Shown: positions 32,824 to 44,570 of the stretch, one piece after another
How positions within the stretch are numbered: position 1 is the first letter of the stretch
Layout: every line of letters begins with the position of its first letter
NCBI RefSeq assembly: GCF_003386285.1
Contig: NZ_QPNC01000021.1
Location: forward strand, 62,001-126,000
Reading direction: 5' to 3'
Length of the DNA stretch: 64,000 bases
From: Nocardiopsis sp. FIRDI 009
GTDB taxonomy: Bacteria > Actinomycetota > Actinomycetes > Streptosporangiales > Streptosporangiaceae
Translations under genes and position numbers: made by a program
The notes under the pieces: generated by a model
The model's database searches: none
What the model was told of the DNA's origin: nothing
The model's input: only the letters and a program-made list of their open reading frames with translations

Positions 32824-34380
32824 TCAGCGCAGTTCGCGTTTGAGGATCTTGCCCGTGGCGGTCATGGGCAGCTCCGTGCGGAACTCGACCTGGCGGGGGT
32901 ACTTGTACGCGGCGAGGCGCTCCTTGGCCCAGTCGACCAGTTCCTGCTCGGTGAGCGTGGCTCCGGCCTCCCGGATCACGTAGGCCTTGGCCTCCTCGCC
33001 GTGCGTGTCGTGCGGCACGCCCACGACGGCGGCCAGGCTGACCTCCGGGTGGGTCATCAGGACCTCCTCGATCTCACGCGGGTAGACGTTGTAGCCGCCG
33101 CGGATGATCATGTCCTTGGACCGGTCGACGATGAAGTAGAAGCCGTCCTCGTCCCGGCGCGCGATGTCGCCGGTGCGGAACCAGCCGTCCCTGATGACCT
33201 CGGCGTTGACCTCGGGCCGGTTGTGGTAGCCCTTCATCACGCAGTGACCGCGCACCGCGATCTCGCCCTCGTTCTCGACCTCGTTCCACTCCGGGTCGAT
33301 CAGCTTCATCTCCACGCCCCACACGGGCAGGCCGATGGAGCCGGTCTTGGCCCGGACCCTGGGGTTGTTGAAGGAGACGACGGGGGAGGTCTCGGACAGG
33401 CCGTAGCCCTCCTTGATCTCCACGCCGAAGGTCTTGGCGAAGTCCTCGGCGAGCTGGCCGGGCAGGGAGGAGCCGCCGGAGACCGCGTCGACGATGTTGC
33501 CCGTGATCTTCTCGATGTCGTAGGTGCCCGGCTCCGCCGACTGGACGGTGTTGAGCAGCCCCCAGTACATGGTGGGCACCCCGGCGAACCCCGTGACCCC
33601 CTCCTTCTCCATGAGCCGCAGCGCCTCGTCGGGCTCGAAGCGCGGCATGAGGACCAGGGTCCCGTGCCGGAACAGGGCCGCGTTGAGCATGACCGTCTGG
33701 CCGAAGATGTGGAAGAGCGGCAGGACGGTGAGGGACACGTCCCGACCGTCGGGGTGGGCGTTGACCAGGCTGGACGAGATGAACGCGTTCGTCATCAGGT
33801 TGTGGTGGGACAGCTCGGCGCCCTTGGGCTTACCGGTGGTGCCGCTGGTGTAGATGATGACGGCGGTGTCGTCGGAGTTGGCCTGCACGGTCTCGAACGT
33901 GCCGGGCTGCCCGTCGACGGCCTTCCACAGGGTCTCGGCCCCCTCGATGGTGGACTCGGTGGCGCCGGGGGAGGCGGGCAGGTCGATGTAGGTCTCGCAG
34001 GAGTCCACCTGGTTGAAGGCCTCGAAGGCGCGTTCGCCCAGGGGGAGTTCGGGGGAGCCGGTGAAGGCGAAGAGCGCCTTGGCGCCGGAGTCCTCCAGGT
34101 GGTAGGCGATCTCGCGCGGGGTGAGGAGCACGTTGAGGGGGACGACCACGGCGCCGGCCTTGAGGGCGCCGAAGTAGACGAAGGGGAAGTAGGGGAGGTT
34201 GGGGCTGGCGAGCGCGACGCGGTCGCCGGGTCGGACACCCCTGGCCACCAGGAGGTTGGCGACCTGGTTGGCGATCATGTCGGTCAGGGCGTAGGTGAGG
34301 CGGAGGTCGCCGAGGATCAGGCACTCCTTGTCGGGAACCGACCGGGCGCCGTCCTCCAGAAGCACGGACAGATTGAGCAT
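32824..34380 (-). CDS. Long-chain fatty-acid-CoA ligase (AMP-forming)
   Basis: 518 aa ANL-superfamily adenylate-forming enzyme. Motifs in order: P-loop-like YTSGTTGKPKGAELSHHN (~residue 175), VLPLFHIFGQT, GYGLSETSPVVS, GWFRTGDIARRDEDGFYFIVDRSKDMI, and the catalytic Lys in MTATGKILKRELR at the very end. It activates fatty acids with ATP and CoA for beta-oxidation or lipid synthesis. Chain length cannot be read from sequence. Start ATG 34380. Divergent from leuS across a 362-base gap. Confidence 0.93.
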   Translation of the reverse strand: MLNLSVLLEDGARSVPDKECLILGDLRLTYALTDMIANQVANLLVARGVRPGDRVALASPNLPYFPFVYFGALKAGAVVVPLNVLLTPREIAYHLEDSGAKALFAFTGSPELPLGERAFEAFNQVDSCETYIDLPASPGATESTIEGAETLWKAVDGQPGTFETVQANSDDTAVIIYTSGTTGKPKGAELSHHNLMTNAFISSSLVNAHPDGRDVSLTVLPLFHIFGQTVMLNAALFRHGTLVLMPRFEPDEALRLMEKEGVTGFAGVPTMYWGLLNTVQSAEPGTYDIEKITGNIVDAVSGGSSLPGQLAEDFAKTFGVEIKEGYGLSETSPVVSFNNPRVRAKTGSIGLPVWGVEMKLIDPEWNEVENEGEIAVRGHCVMKGYHNRPEVNAEVIRDGWFRTGDIARRDEDGFYFIVDRSKDMIIRGGYNVYPREIEEVLMTHPEVSLAAVVGVPHDTHGEEAKAYVIREAGATLTEQELVDWAKERLAAYKYPRQVEFRTELPMTATGKILKRELR

Positions 34381-34742
34381 GGGGGCCTCCCGCTACGAGT
34401 GTGGTGACGGACCCAGGTGTGGTCTGGGCCTCGTGGTCCGCGTCACATGAACGGCAGAGTAACAAACCAGCCGGTCGGTGTGGACAGCGGGGATCGGATC
34501 GAAACCTAACGGTGTTCGGAAAAGATTTCCAGGGGTCCCGTCGCCGCGGACCCCGTCGGCCGGGGCGGAGGACGGGGTCCGCGGCCGGGCGCCGCCGACC
34601 GGTCGCGGTGGTCGTCCACAGGGCGGAAAAGCCGTCTGCGGCCCCGGGCGGGTACCGCTAACCTGGGAACTGCACGCGTGGACGCCCGACCCGGTGTGTC
34701 CGCGTGCGACCGACCCAGAGACCGGCTAAGGGAACATCAGCG
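34381..34742. other. Gap between the acyl-CoA ligase and leuS genes
   Basis: 362 bases without a gene. A 14-bp perfect hairpin (CCGCGGACCCCGTC at 34544-34557 with 34571-34584) stands in the middle. A possible -10 (TAACCT near 34660) precedes leuS. No leucine-rich leader peptide and no T-box core were recognised. Confidence 0.5.
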
Positions 34743-37238
<2,496 letters not shown>

Positions 37239-37245
37239 TCCGGCG

Positions 37246-37284
37246 GCGGAGGCGGCGGTCGTGTTCGGCGACCGCCGCCTCCGC
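37246..37284 (+). terminator. leuS terminator, 16-bp perfect stem
   Basis: GCGGAGGCGGCGGTCG (37246-37261) pairs with 37269-37284; loop of 7. Confidence 0.85.
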
Positions 37285-37330
37285 GTGACACGTCGGGACG
37301 AGTGACGACCGACAGGGAGGCGGTGGCCGG

Positions 37331-37942
37331 GTGTCCCCATCCGGTAGGTCGGGTGGCCCGCTGGTACGCGGGGCCGTCATCGTGTGCGGCGCCGCGGTGG
37401 TCTCCGTCGCGGCGATCGGCGGAGGGCTCGTGCTGGCCGGCGCCGACCCCGACGTCCCCGGCGCGGAGGACGTCCACACCGCCGCCCCCGACTGCGCCGC
37501 CGTACCCCAGGCCACGGTCGCCGAGGCCCTGCCCGAGGCGGTGCCCGAGACCGTCGAGTCCGGCCCCCGGCCCGGCGGTGACACCACCGTGTGCGTGTGG
37601 AGCTCACTGGGCGTCGCCGACGACCCCGGTGTGCTGCGGGTGGAGTTCTCCGCGCTGTTCACCGACACCTCCGGGGACGAGCCCGTCGCGGGTACCGAAC
37701 ACGCCGAACGGGTCCTGGCGGCCCTGGTGCCCCGGACGAGCGACGGTGTACGGCTCCCCTCGGACGTGGAGGGACACGTGTGGGCGGACGGGACACGCGG
37801 TACCGCGGACCTGGCTTTCCACACCGACAACCTGGTGGTCCGGGTGGCCTACACCGGCGTCTTCGGGGACGGGCCCGCCGACCGGGAGGACGCGCGTGAA
37901 CTGACGGTGCGGGTCGCGGAACAACTCGTGGAGGCGCTTTGA
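37331..37942 (+). CDS. Membrane-anchored or secreted hypothetical protein, 203 aa
   Basis: N-terminal hydrophobic helix (VRGAVIVCGAAVVSVAAIGGGLVLAG, residues ~12-37) then an extracytoplasmic domain with two Cys (APDCAAVP and TTVCVWSS) that could form a disulfide, and a SVA/VFDT-like beta-rich body. Resembles in layout the DUF3558-type cell-envelope proteins of actinobacteria, but I cannot confirm it. Overlaps the next gene, of similar layout, by 4 bases. Confidence 0.7.
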   Translation: MSPSGRSGGPLVRGAVIVCGAAVVSVAAIGGGLVLAGADPDVPGAEDVHTAAPDCAAVPQATVAEALPEAVPETVESGPRPGGDTTVCVWSSLGVADDPGVLRVEFSALFTDTSGDEPVAGTEHAERVLAALVPRTSDGVRLPSDVEGHVWADGTRGTADLAFHTDNLVVRVAYTGVFGDGPADREDARELTVRVAEQLVEAL

Positions 37943-38577
37943 CCCCGCAGGACCCCCGTCCGGCCGTCCCGCCGGCCCAGCCCCAGAGCCGGGGGTGCGC
38001 GGTCGCCGGTGTCGTGGCACTGGCCCTGGCGGCGGTCCTGCTCGTCGCGGGTGGTGTGTGGTTCGTCCTGAACCGCGAGAGCCTGGAGTCGGGCGACTTC
38101 GACGCCGCACCGGAGTGCGCCGTGGGGGAGACCGGGGCCCTCGCCGCGTCGGTGCCCTCCCACATCCTGGAGATCGAGGAGCCGGTCGGCGGTCAGCAGG
38201 ACACGTTCGGCAGCGGATGGCAGTGCCGGTGGGCCACCCCGGAGGGGCCGGGGGAGGCGGTACCGTCCTTCGCGACCCTGGTGATGGTGGCCGCGCCCAA
38301 CCCGGGCGGGATCGAGACGGCCGCCGAGAACCTGCGGAACACCACCGCGAACCAGGAGACCACCGCTGTGGACGGTATCGGCGACGAGGCGGTCAGCTGG
38401 ACCGACGAGTCCGACTTCCCGTTCGCCTGCGTGGCCTCCCGCGTGTCCAACCTGTACGTGGAGACCTGCTACGGCGCCGCCGCCGACTACGGCGTCACAC
38501 GTGCGGCGGAGGCCGAACGCGGACTGGCGACGGCCGAGGAGCTCGCCCGGGCCGTGATCGCCGAGCTGCCCACCTGA
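37939..38577 (+). CDS. Membrane-anchored hypothetical protein, 212 aa, paired with the preceding gene
   Basis: Pro-rich N-terminus, one transmembrane helix (GCAVAGVVALALAAVLLVAGGVWFVL, ~19-44), then an outside domain with Cys in APECAVGE, WQCRWATPE, FACVASR and ETCYGAA. The layout (Cys near the start, WxCRW in the middle) parallels that of the upstream protein, suggesting an old tandem duplication. Start is TTG 37939 overlapping the upstream TGA; this coupling decides the start. Confidence 0.7.
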   Translation: MTPQDPRPAVPPAQPQSRGCAVAGVVALALAAVLLVAGGVWFVLNRESLESGDFDAAPECAVGETGALAASVPSHILEIEEPVGGQQDTFGSGWQCRWATPEGPGEAVPSFATLVMVAAPNPGGIETAAENLRNTTANQETTAVDGIGDEAVSWTDESDFPFACVASRVSNLYVETCYGAAADYGVTRAAEAERGLATAEELARAVIAELPT

Positions 38578-38593
38578 CCGGGGCGCTTCGGGG

Positions 38594-39667
38594 TCACCAG
38601 GCTCCGTCGAGGAAGTCCTCCAGCGCGGAGGCCACCTCCGGGGCGAAGGGCCGGTCGGCGTCGAGCACGGCGGCGCCGGGTTCGTCCCGGAACTCACGGA
38701 ACACGTGGTCGGCACCGGGGACGTCGACGCGTTCGGCGCCGGTGAACCCGGTCATGAGGCGGTCGATGTCCGTCCGGGAGACCTGGGCGTCCTGTTCGCC
38801 CCACAGCACCAACACCGGGGTGCCCTCGGGGACCGCCCGGGCCAGATCCATGGGGTCGAAGGCGTCGATCCAGCTCAGGAAGGCCGCGTTCGAACTGGAG
38901 TAGACGCCCTCCAACATAGGCGACAGGTCGTCGGGCAGCGCGCGTCCACCGCGCAGCGCGGCGCGTCCGGCACGGGCGTCGGAGAGCAGCGCGACGCTGT
39001 CCTCCTCCCCGATGCGGCCACGTGCCTCAGCCGTGCGGACCCGCTCGGTGAGCTGGCGGTCGATGAGGTCCAGGTAACGGGTTCCGGGCGGGGCGGCCAG
39101 GACCAGCGCGGGGGACGCGTCCACGAGTTCGTGCGCGCGCAGGGCGAACAGGGCGCCCTCGCTGTGCCCGACCACGACGGTGCGCTCCGGGTCCACCTCG
39201 GGCTGGGCGAGCAGCTCCTCGTAGGCGGCGACCATCTGGTGGTCGAAGACCTCCGGGTCGACGGGTTCGTCCGGGTCGAGGTCGCCCAGACCGGTCTCCC
39301 CGCTACCGAGTTTGTCGTAGCGGAGCGAGGCGACACCGGCCTCGGCCAGCACTCGGGCGAGGTTCAGGTTGGTGTCGGCGTCGGGCCGTGTCGGTGCGTT
39401 GCCGTCCCGGTCGGTGGGGCCGCTGCCGGAGACGATGAGGGCGGCGGGCACCGTACCGGCGGTGCCCGCGGGCGCGGTGAAGGACGCGAACACCTCCTCG
39501 CCGTCCGCGGTGAACGACAGGTCCCGGGCCGATCCACCGACCCCGGGCGGAGGAACCGCGGGGTCCTCACCGGAGCAGGCGGTGGCGAGCAGGAGACCGA
39601 CGGCCGCGCCGAGGGCGGCGAGCATCCGCCGGTGGCCGGGGACGGGGGAGACGGTGGGTGTGGACAC
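38594..39667 (-). CDS. Alpha/beta-hydrolase lipoprotein
   Basis: 357 aa. Lipobox LLLATAC near residue 31, so the enzyme is anchored outside the membrane. Alpha/beta-hydrolase core: oxyanion region IVSGSGPTDRDG, nucleophile elbow VVVGHSEGALFA, acid Asp in LWGEQDAQVS, His in GADHVFREF. The SGSGPTDRDGN motif is typical of the YbbA/esterase group of secreted serine hydrolases. Substrate unknown. Start GTG 39667; an internal ATG (MLAALGAAVG) at residue 15 would also leave a full signal peptide. Confidence 0.85.
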   Translation of the reverse strand: MSTPTVSPVPGHRRMLAALGAAVGLLLATACSGEDPAVPPPGVGGSARDLSFTADGEEVFASFTAPAGTAGTVPAALIVSGSGPTDRDGNAPTRPDADTNLNLARVLAEAGVASLRYDKLGSGETGLGDLDPDEPVDPEVFDHQMVAAYEELLAQPEVDPERTVVVGHSEGALFALRAHELVDASPALVLAAPPGTRYLDLIDRQLTERVRTAEARGRIGEEDSVALLSDARAGRAALRGGRALPDDLSPMLEGVYSSSNAAFLSWIDAFDPMDLARAVPEGTPVLVLWGEQDAQVSRTDIDRLMTGFTGAERVDVPGADHVFREFRDEPGAAVLDADRPFAPEVASALEDFLDGAW

Positions 39668-39764
39668 GCCCCCAGCTTAGGGCGTGCCCAGCGGCCGCGT
39701 ACTCCGCCGCATGAGCCGGTCCGCCTCCGGTGACGGGCGGACCGGGACGCGGGGCCGTCAGGGG

Positions 39765-40481
39765 TCAGACGCGTCGCATGACCGCGACGACCTTGCCGAG
39801 GATGGTGGCGTCGTCCCCGTTGATGGGCTCGTAGGCATCGTTGCGGGGCAGGAGCCACACATGGCCGTCGTCCTCACGGCGCAGCACCTTGACCGTCGCC
39901 TCGTCGTCCAACAGGGCGGCCACGATGTCGCCGTTGTTGGCGTCCTGCTGTTGGCGGACCACGACCATGTCGCCGTCGGTGATGGCGGCGTCCGTCATCG
40001 AGTCACCGACCACGGTGAGCATGAACAGTCGCCCCTCGCCGACCAGTTGGCGGGGGAGGGACAGCACGTCCTCCACGGACTCCTCGGCGAGGATCGGGCC
40101 ACCCGCGGCGATCCGGCCGACGAGCGGCACGGCGGCGGCGCGCGAGGCGTCGGCGGTGAACTCCACGGGGTCCACCTGCGTGGGGGCGGAGCGGCCGGGG
40201 GTGCGCAGTTCGACGGCGCGGGGGCGGTTCTGGTCGCGGTGCAGGTAACCCTTGCGCTGGAGCACCTTGAGCTGGTGCGCCACGCTGGAGGGGCTGGACA
40301 GGCCGACCGCGTCGCCGATTTCCCTTATCGAGGGCGGGAAACCGCGTTCCCGTACGTATCGCTGGATGCAGTTCAGCACGCTCTGCTGACGCGCCGTGAG
40401 TTTGGGGGCGTCGGGCGTCGGCCCGCCCGCGTCGCCCACGGGCGAGAGGACGGTGGTGGTTCCGGGGTTCTCCTCCGGCAC
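39765..40481 (-). CDS. lexA: LexA repressor, SOS regulator
   Basis: 238 aa. The winged helix-turn-helix ([48 protein letters not shown]) is followed by the self-cleavage domain. Cleavage would be at Ala126-Gly127 (VGRIAAGG), catalysed by Ser161 (VVGDSMTDA) and Lys198 ([10 protein letters not shown]). RecA-activated autolysis derepresses DNA-repair genes. Start GTG 40481 with GAGGAGG 8 bases upstream; the longer open frame from 40607 is rejected because its extra residues are unlike LexA. An SOS box lies 148 bases upstream, so the gene is self-regulated. Confidence 0.95.
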   Translation of the reverse strand: MPEENPGTTTVLSPVGDAGGPTPDAPKLTARQQSVLNCIQRYVRERGFPPSIREIGDAVGLSSPSSVAHQLKVLQRKGYLHRDQNRPRAVELRTPGRSAPTQVDPVEFTADASRAAAVPLVGRIAAGGPILAEESVEDVLSLPRQLVGEGRLFMLTVVGDSMTDAAITDGDMVVVRQQQDANNGDIVAALLDDEATVKVLRREDDGHVWLLPRNDAYEPINGDDATILGKVVAVMRRV

Positions 40482-40628
40482 GGCCGGGCCTCCTCGGCGT
40501 TCGGTTCGGTCAGGGCCTGCTTGTGTGACGGGCCACGTCCGATTCGCGACCGTGTGGACCCGGGGGTCCACGTGATGGCGAAACCGGAGTGAAATCAACG
40601 TCAACATTAGTCGTTGCTGACGGTGATA

Positions 40629-40644
40629 TCAAACAAGCGTTCGA
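40629..40644. promoter_or_regulatory. SOS (LexA) box
   Basis: Plus-strand TCAAACAAGCGTTCGA, i.e. TCGAACGCTTGTTTGA toward lexA: a CGAAC-N4-GTTYG match to the actinobacterial LexA site. Confidence 0.85.
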
Positions 40645-41040
40645 GGTCGTGGATAATTGCGCACGCGTTTTCGCGGTCAATTCCCGGCCTCCACTTACGT
40701 GTACACGTGCGCCCGTCCCGGTGTCCGGGGAATGCGCCAACACGCGCGCGCCCGTGTCCGCTCGGGCCCCGCCGTCCCCGGCCGGTGCCCGCGCGCGAAC
40801 CCCTGCGGGCACGGCGATCGCGCCGCCCGGAGGCCCCGCGGCGCGACGGCCGTGCGGCGCGTCGGCGGTATCCTGGGACGCGGGTTTCGGGCGGTCCGGG
40901 CCACCCTTCGCGGGCCGTCCGCCGCTCCCCTCCCCCTTCGTGAGCGCCGGTGTCCGCGTTCCCGTGCGCGGCCACCCGTGCGGACGTGGGGCGCGTCCTC
41001 GCCCAAGGTTGCGCCCCTACCCGTGGGCGCCTAGGTTCGA
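40645..41040. other. Gene-free stretch between lexA and nrdR
   Basis: About 400 GC-rich bases. Frames are open on both strands but are Arg/Pro/Gly-rich and overlap each other. No cobalamin-riboswitch core, tRNA or repeat was recognised. Confidence 0.5.
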
Positions 41041-41056
41041 CCACAACATCTGGGTG
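41041..41056. promoter_or_regulatory. NrdR box 1
   Basis: CCACAACATCTGGGTG. The reverse complement of box 2 matches it at 14 of 16 positions. Confidence 0.75.
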
Positions 41057-41071
41057 TGTCGGGGAGGTCAT

Positions 41072-41087
41072 CGCCCAGAAGTTGTGG
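41072..41087. promoter_or_regulatory. NrdR box 2
   Basis: CGCCCAGAAGTTGTGG, start-to-start 31 bases (three helical turns) from box 1, the tandem arrangement of NrdR sites in ribonucleotide-reductase promoters. It ends 43 bases before the nrdR start. Confidence 0.75.
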
Positions 41088-41130
41088 TTAAGTGGACGTA
41101 CGGGGCGTCGAGGGAAGCAGGTGAACAGGG

Positions 41131-41604
41131 GTGCATTGTCCGTTCTGCCGCCATCCGGACACCCGGGTGATCGACAGCAGGTCCACCGACGACGGCGCGG
41201 CCATCCGCCGCCGCCGGTCCTGCCCCGCCTGTGAGCGCAGGTTCACCACACAGGAGACCGTCCTGCTGATGGTCGCCAAGCGCTCCGGCGTCACCGAACC
41301 CTTCAGCCGTACCAAGGTCATCGCCGGGGTGCGCCGGGCCTGCCAGGGCCGTCCCGTCTCCGAGGACGCCCTGGCCAAGCTCGGCCAGCGGGTCGAGGAG
41401 GAGATCCGCAGCCGGGGGCTGGCCGAGGTGCCCGCGCACGAGATCGGACTGGCCATCCTCGGCCCCATGCGCGAACTCGACGAGGTCGCCTACCTGCACT
41501 TCGCCAGTGTCTACCGCGGTTTCGAGAGCCTGGCCGACTTCGAGGCCGAGATCGCCAGCCTGCGCCAGGACCACGCGATCGGGTCCGGCGCGGACGAGGA
41601 GTAA
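41131..41604 (+). CDS. nrdR: Transcriptional repressor NrdR
   Basis: 157 aa regulator of ribonucleotide-reductase genes. Zinc-ribbon Cys3, Cys6, Cys31 and Cys34 (CPFC ... CPAC), then the ATP-cone nucleotide sensor ([29 protein letters not shown]). It is 58 bases upstream of nrdJ on the same strand, and two NrdR boxes stand before it, so it represses itself and nrdJ when (d)ATP is high. Start GTG 41131, giving the standard MHCPFC opening. Confidence 0.97.
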   Translation: MHCPFCRHPDTRVIDSRSTDDGAAIRRRRSCPACERRFTTQETVLLMVAKRSGVTEPFSRTKVIAGVRRACQGRPVSEDALAKLGQRVEEEIRSRGLAEVPAHEIGLAILGPMRELDEVAYLHFASVYRGFESLADFEAEIASLRQDHAIGSGADEE

Positions 41605-41662
41605 CACCTCCACCGCACGGCCGGGGCCGTGCCGTCGACGCGCTCTCAGGGGGGATGCCGTC

Positions 41663-44479
41663 ATGACGGGGAGCACGAACGACCGGACGGGGCGCGCGGG
41701 GCTGCGGATGAGGCGCGTCCTCACCACCCCCGGCGTCCATCCGTACGACACCCTCGAATGGGAACGCCGCGACGTCGTCATGACCAACTGGCGGGACGGA
41801 ACGGTCAATTTCGAGCAGCGCGGTGTGGAGTTCCCCACCTCGTGGTCGATGAACGCCACCCAGATCGTGGCGAGCAAGTACTTCCGGGGGACGGTCGGAA
41901 CCCCCGAACGCGAGTGGAGCCTCAAACAGATCGTCGACCGCGTGGTGGGGGTCTACACCGAGACCGGCCGCTCGCACGGCTACTTCGCGAGCGACGAGGA
42001 CGCCGAGACCTTCGACCACGAACTCAAGTACGCCCTCGTCCACCAGCTCTTCAGCTTCAACTCGCCCGTCTGGTTCAACGTCGGCACGGACTCCGCGCAG
42101 CAGGTGTCGGCCTGCTTCATCCTCTCCGTCGACGATACGATGGAGTCGATCCTCGACTGGTACAAGGAGGAGGGGATCATCTTCAAGGGCGGTTCCGGCG
42201 CGGGCGTGAACCTGTCCCGTATCCGCTCCAGCCGGGAGCCGCTCTCCTCCGGCGGCATGGCCTCGGGGCCGGTCTCCTTCATGCGCGGCGCCGACGCCTC
42301 GGCCGGGACGATCAAGTCCGGCGGCGCCACCCGCCGGGCCGCCAAGATGGTCGTGCTGGACGTCGACCACCCCGACATCGAGGAGTTCATCGAGACCAAG
42401 GCGCACGAGGAGCACAAGATCCGCGCCCTGCGCGACGCGGGCTTCGACGTGGACCTGGGCGGCGCCGACGTGTTCAGCGTCCAGTACCAGAACGCCAACA
42501 ACTCGGTCCGGGTCTGCGACGCGTTCATGCACGCGGTCGAGAGCGGCGCCGACTTCGGTCTCACCTCGCGTACCACGGGCGAGGTCATCGCCACCGTCGA
42601 CGCCAGGGAGCTGTTCCATCGCATGGCCCGCGCCGCCTGGGAGTGCGCGGACCCGGGCATCCAGTACGACGGGGCCATACAGGACTGGCACACCAACCCG
42701 GAGACCGGCCGGATCAGCGCCAGCAACCCGTGCTCGGAGTACCTCTCCCTGGACGACTCCTCCTGCAACCTCGCCTCGATCAACCTGCTGAGGTTCCTGC
42801 GCGAGGACGGCGCCTTCGACGTGGAGACGTTCACCCGGCTCACGGAGCTGGTGCTCACGGCGATGGACGTCTCCGTCACCTTCGCCGACTTCCCCACCGA
42901 GAGGATCGCGGAGACCACCCGGGCGTACCGTCAGCTCGGCCTCGGCTACGCCAACCTCGGCGCACTGCTGATGGCCACCGGTCACGCCTACGACTCCGAC
43001 GGCGGCCGCGCCGTCGCCGCGGCGATCACCTCGCTCATGACCGCGACCGCCTACCGCCGCAGCGCCGAGTTGGCCGGGGTGGTCGGCCCCTACGCCGGGT
43101 ACGAGCGCAACGCGCGGGCGCACCGGCGGGTGATGCGCAAACACGCCGCGGCCCACGACGACCTGCGCACCGTCGGCGCCCTGGAGGAGCCGATCCACGA
43201 GGCGGCCACCCGGGAGTGGGCGGAGTGCCTGCGTCTGGGAGAGCGGTACGGCTGGCGCAACGCCCAGGCGAGCCTGCTCGCGCCCACGGGCACCATCGGC
43301 TTCATGATGGACTGCGACACCACCGGCATCGAACCGGACTTCTCACTGGTCAAGTTCAAGAAGCTGGTCGGCGGCGGCTCCATGCGGATCGTCAACCAGG
43401 CCGTTCCGCGCGCCCTGCGCACCCTCGGCTACCAGGACGACCGGATCGGGGCGATCGTCGAGTACGTGTCCGAGCACGGCCACGTCGTGGACGCGCCCGG
43501 CCTGAACCCCGAGCACCACGAGGTGTTCGACTGCGCGATGGGGCTGCGCTACATCGAGCCGATGGGCCACGTGCGCATGATGGCCGCCGTGCAGCCCTTC
43601 CTGTCCGGGGCCATCTCCAAGACGGTCAACGTTCCGGAGGAGGCCACAGTCGCCGACTTCGAGCACCTCTACCTGGAGGGGTGGCGCAGGGGGCTCAAGG
43701 CCCTGGCCGTCTACCGGGACAACTGCAAGGTCGGCCAGCCGCTGTCCACCCGCGCCGCCGGGGGCGCGGCCGGGTCCCCGGCCGCGGGGGAGGTTCGTCC
43801 GGTCCGCCGCCGCCTGCCCAAGAAGCGCCCGAGCGAGACCACCTCGTTCTCCGTCGGCGGCGCCGAGGGCTACATCACCGCGGGCTCCTACCCGGACGAC
43901 GGTCTGGGCGAGGTGTTCCTGAAGCTCGGCAAGCAGGGTTCCACCCTGGCCGGGGTGATGGACGCCTTCTCCATCGCCGTCTCCATCGCGCTCCAGTACG
44001 GGGTCCCGCTGGAGACCTACGTGGAGAAGTTCACGAACATGCGCTTCGACCCGGCCGGGGTGACCGACGACCCGGACATCCGCATGGCGCAGTCGGTCAT
44101 GGACTACATCTTCCGCCGCCTGGCGCTGGACCACCTGCCCTACGAGGAGCGCGCCGCCCTGGGCGTGTTCTCGGCCGACGAGCGCAGGGCCCAGGCCGCG
44201 GGGGAGGACCCGTCCCAGCTGGCCGCGGAGGTGGAGTCCCTCGCCCAGTCGGCCGCCACCCAGGACCCCCAGGACACCGCTCCCCGGGGCGCCGACGCGC
44301 CGTCCGACGCGGGGGAGGGGCTGGACCCGGCCGAGCCGCACTCCAGCACCGAGCTGATGGAGCGGCAGCAGGGGTTCGTCGCGGACGCCCCGTTCTGCAT
44401 GACCTGCGGCACGAAGATGCGTCCGTCCGGCAGCTGCTACGCCTGCGAGGGCTGCGGCGCCACCAGCGGGTGCAGTTGA
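41663..44479 (+). CDS. nrdJ: Vitamin B12-dependent (class II) ribonucleotide reductase
   Basis: 938 aa. Reduces ribonucleotides to deoxyribonucleotides using adenosylcobalamin. It has the radical-site triad Asn355-x-Cys357-x-Glu359 (NPCSE), the allosteric/substrate region FKGGSGAGVNLSRIRSS, and LAPTGTIGFMMDCDTTGIEP. The C-terminal zinc/redox tail has paired cysteines (CMTCG, CYACEGCG). The length and tail are those of actinobacterial NrdJ. Start ATG 41663 (a second option is a GTG/ATG slightly upstream). Transcribed with nrdR. A toxin-antitoxin-like pair starts 90 bases downstream. Confidence 0.95.
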   Translation: MTGSTNDRTGRAGLRMRRVLTTPGVHPYDTLEWERRDVVMTNWRDGTVNFEQRGVEFPTSWSMNATQIVASKYFRGTVGTPEREWSLKQIVDRVVGVYTETGRSHGYFASDEDAETFDHELKYALVHQLFSFNSPVWFNVGTDSAQQVSACFILSVDDTMESILDWYKEEGIIFKGGSGAGVNLSRIRSSREPLSSGGMASGPVSFMRGADASAGTIKSGGATRRAAKMVVLDVDHPDIEEFIETKAHEEHKIRALRDAGFDVDLGGADVFSVQYQNANNSVRVCDAFMHAVESGADFGLTSRTTGEVIATVDARELFHRMARAAWECADPGIQYDGAIQDWHTNPETGRISASNPCSEYLSLDDSSCNLASINLLRFLREDGAFDVETFTRLTELVLTAMDVSVTFADFPTERIAETTRAYRQLGLGYANLGALLMATGHAYDSDGGRAVAAAITSLMTATAYRRSAELAGVVGPYAGYERNARAHRRVMRKHAAAHDDLRTVGALEEPIHEAATREWAECLRLGERYGWRNAQASLLAPTGTIGFMMDCDTTGIEPDFSLVKFKKLVGGGSMRIVNQAVPRALRTLGYQDDRIGAIVEYVSEHGHVVDAPGLNPEHHEVFDCAMGLRYIEPMGHVRMMAAVQPFLSGAISKTVNVPEEATVADFEHLYLEGWRRGLKALAVYRDNCKVGQPLSTRAAGGAAGSPAAGEVRPVRRRLPKKRPSETTSFSVGGAEGYITAGSYPDDGLGEVFLKLGKQGSTLAGVMDAFSIAVSIALQYGVPLETYVEKFTNMRFDPAGVTDDPDIRMAQSVMDYIFRRLALDHLPYEERAALGVFSADERRAQAAGEDPSQLAAEVESLAQSAATQDPQDTAPRGADAPSDAGEGLDPAEPHSSTELMERQQGFVADAPFCMTCGTKMRPSGSCYACEGCGATSGCS

Positions 44480-44500
44480 GGCACGCGTTCGGAGCTGAAG

Positions 44501-44525
44501 GTACTTAGCGTACTTGACGTACTTA
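44501..44525 (+). promoter_or_regulatory. Three direct repeats of GTACTT, 9-base period
   Basis: GTACTTA at 44501, GTACTTG at 44510 and GTACTTA at 44519. AT-rich for this genome and placed 46 bases before the antitoxin start: a likely binding array for the antitoxin (autoregulation). Confidence 0.7.
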
Positions 44526-44570
44526 ACTCTGGGTGGCAGGTTGGAGGTAAACGTCGTTGGAGGTACCGCC

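Noticed and set aside
34590..34742. T-box or leucine attenuator before leuS
   Set aside because: GGGTACCGC resembles part of a T-box motif, but there is no specifier-loop structure, no leucine-rich leader frame and no terminator/antiterminator pair.
40645..41130. Cobalamin riboswitch before nrdR-nrdJ
   Set aside because: NrdJ needs B12 rather than replacing a B12-free enzyme, and no B12-box-like core was seen; NrdR boxes explain the region better.
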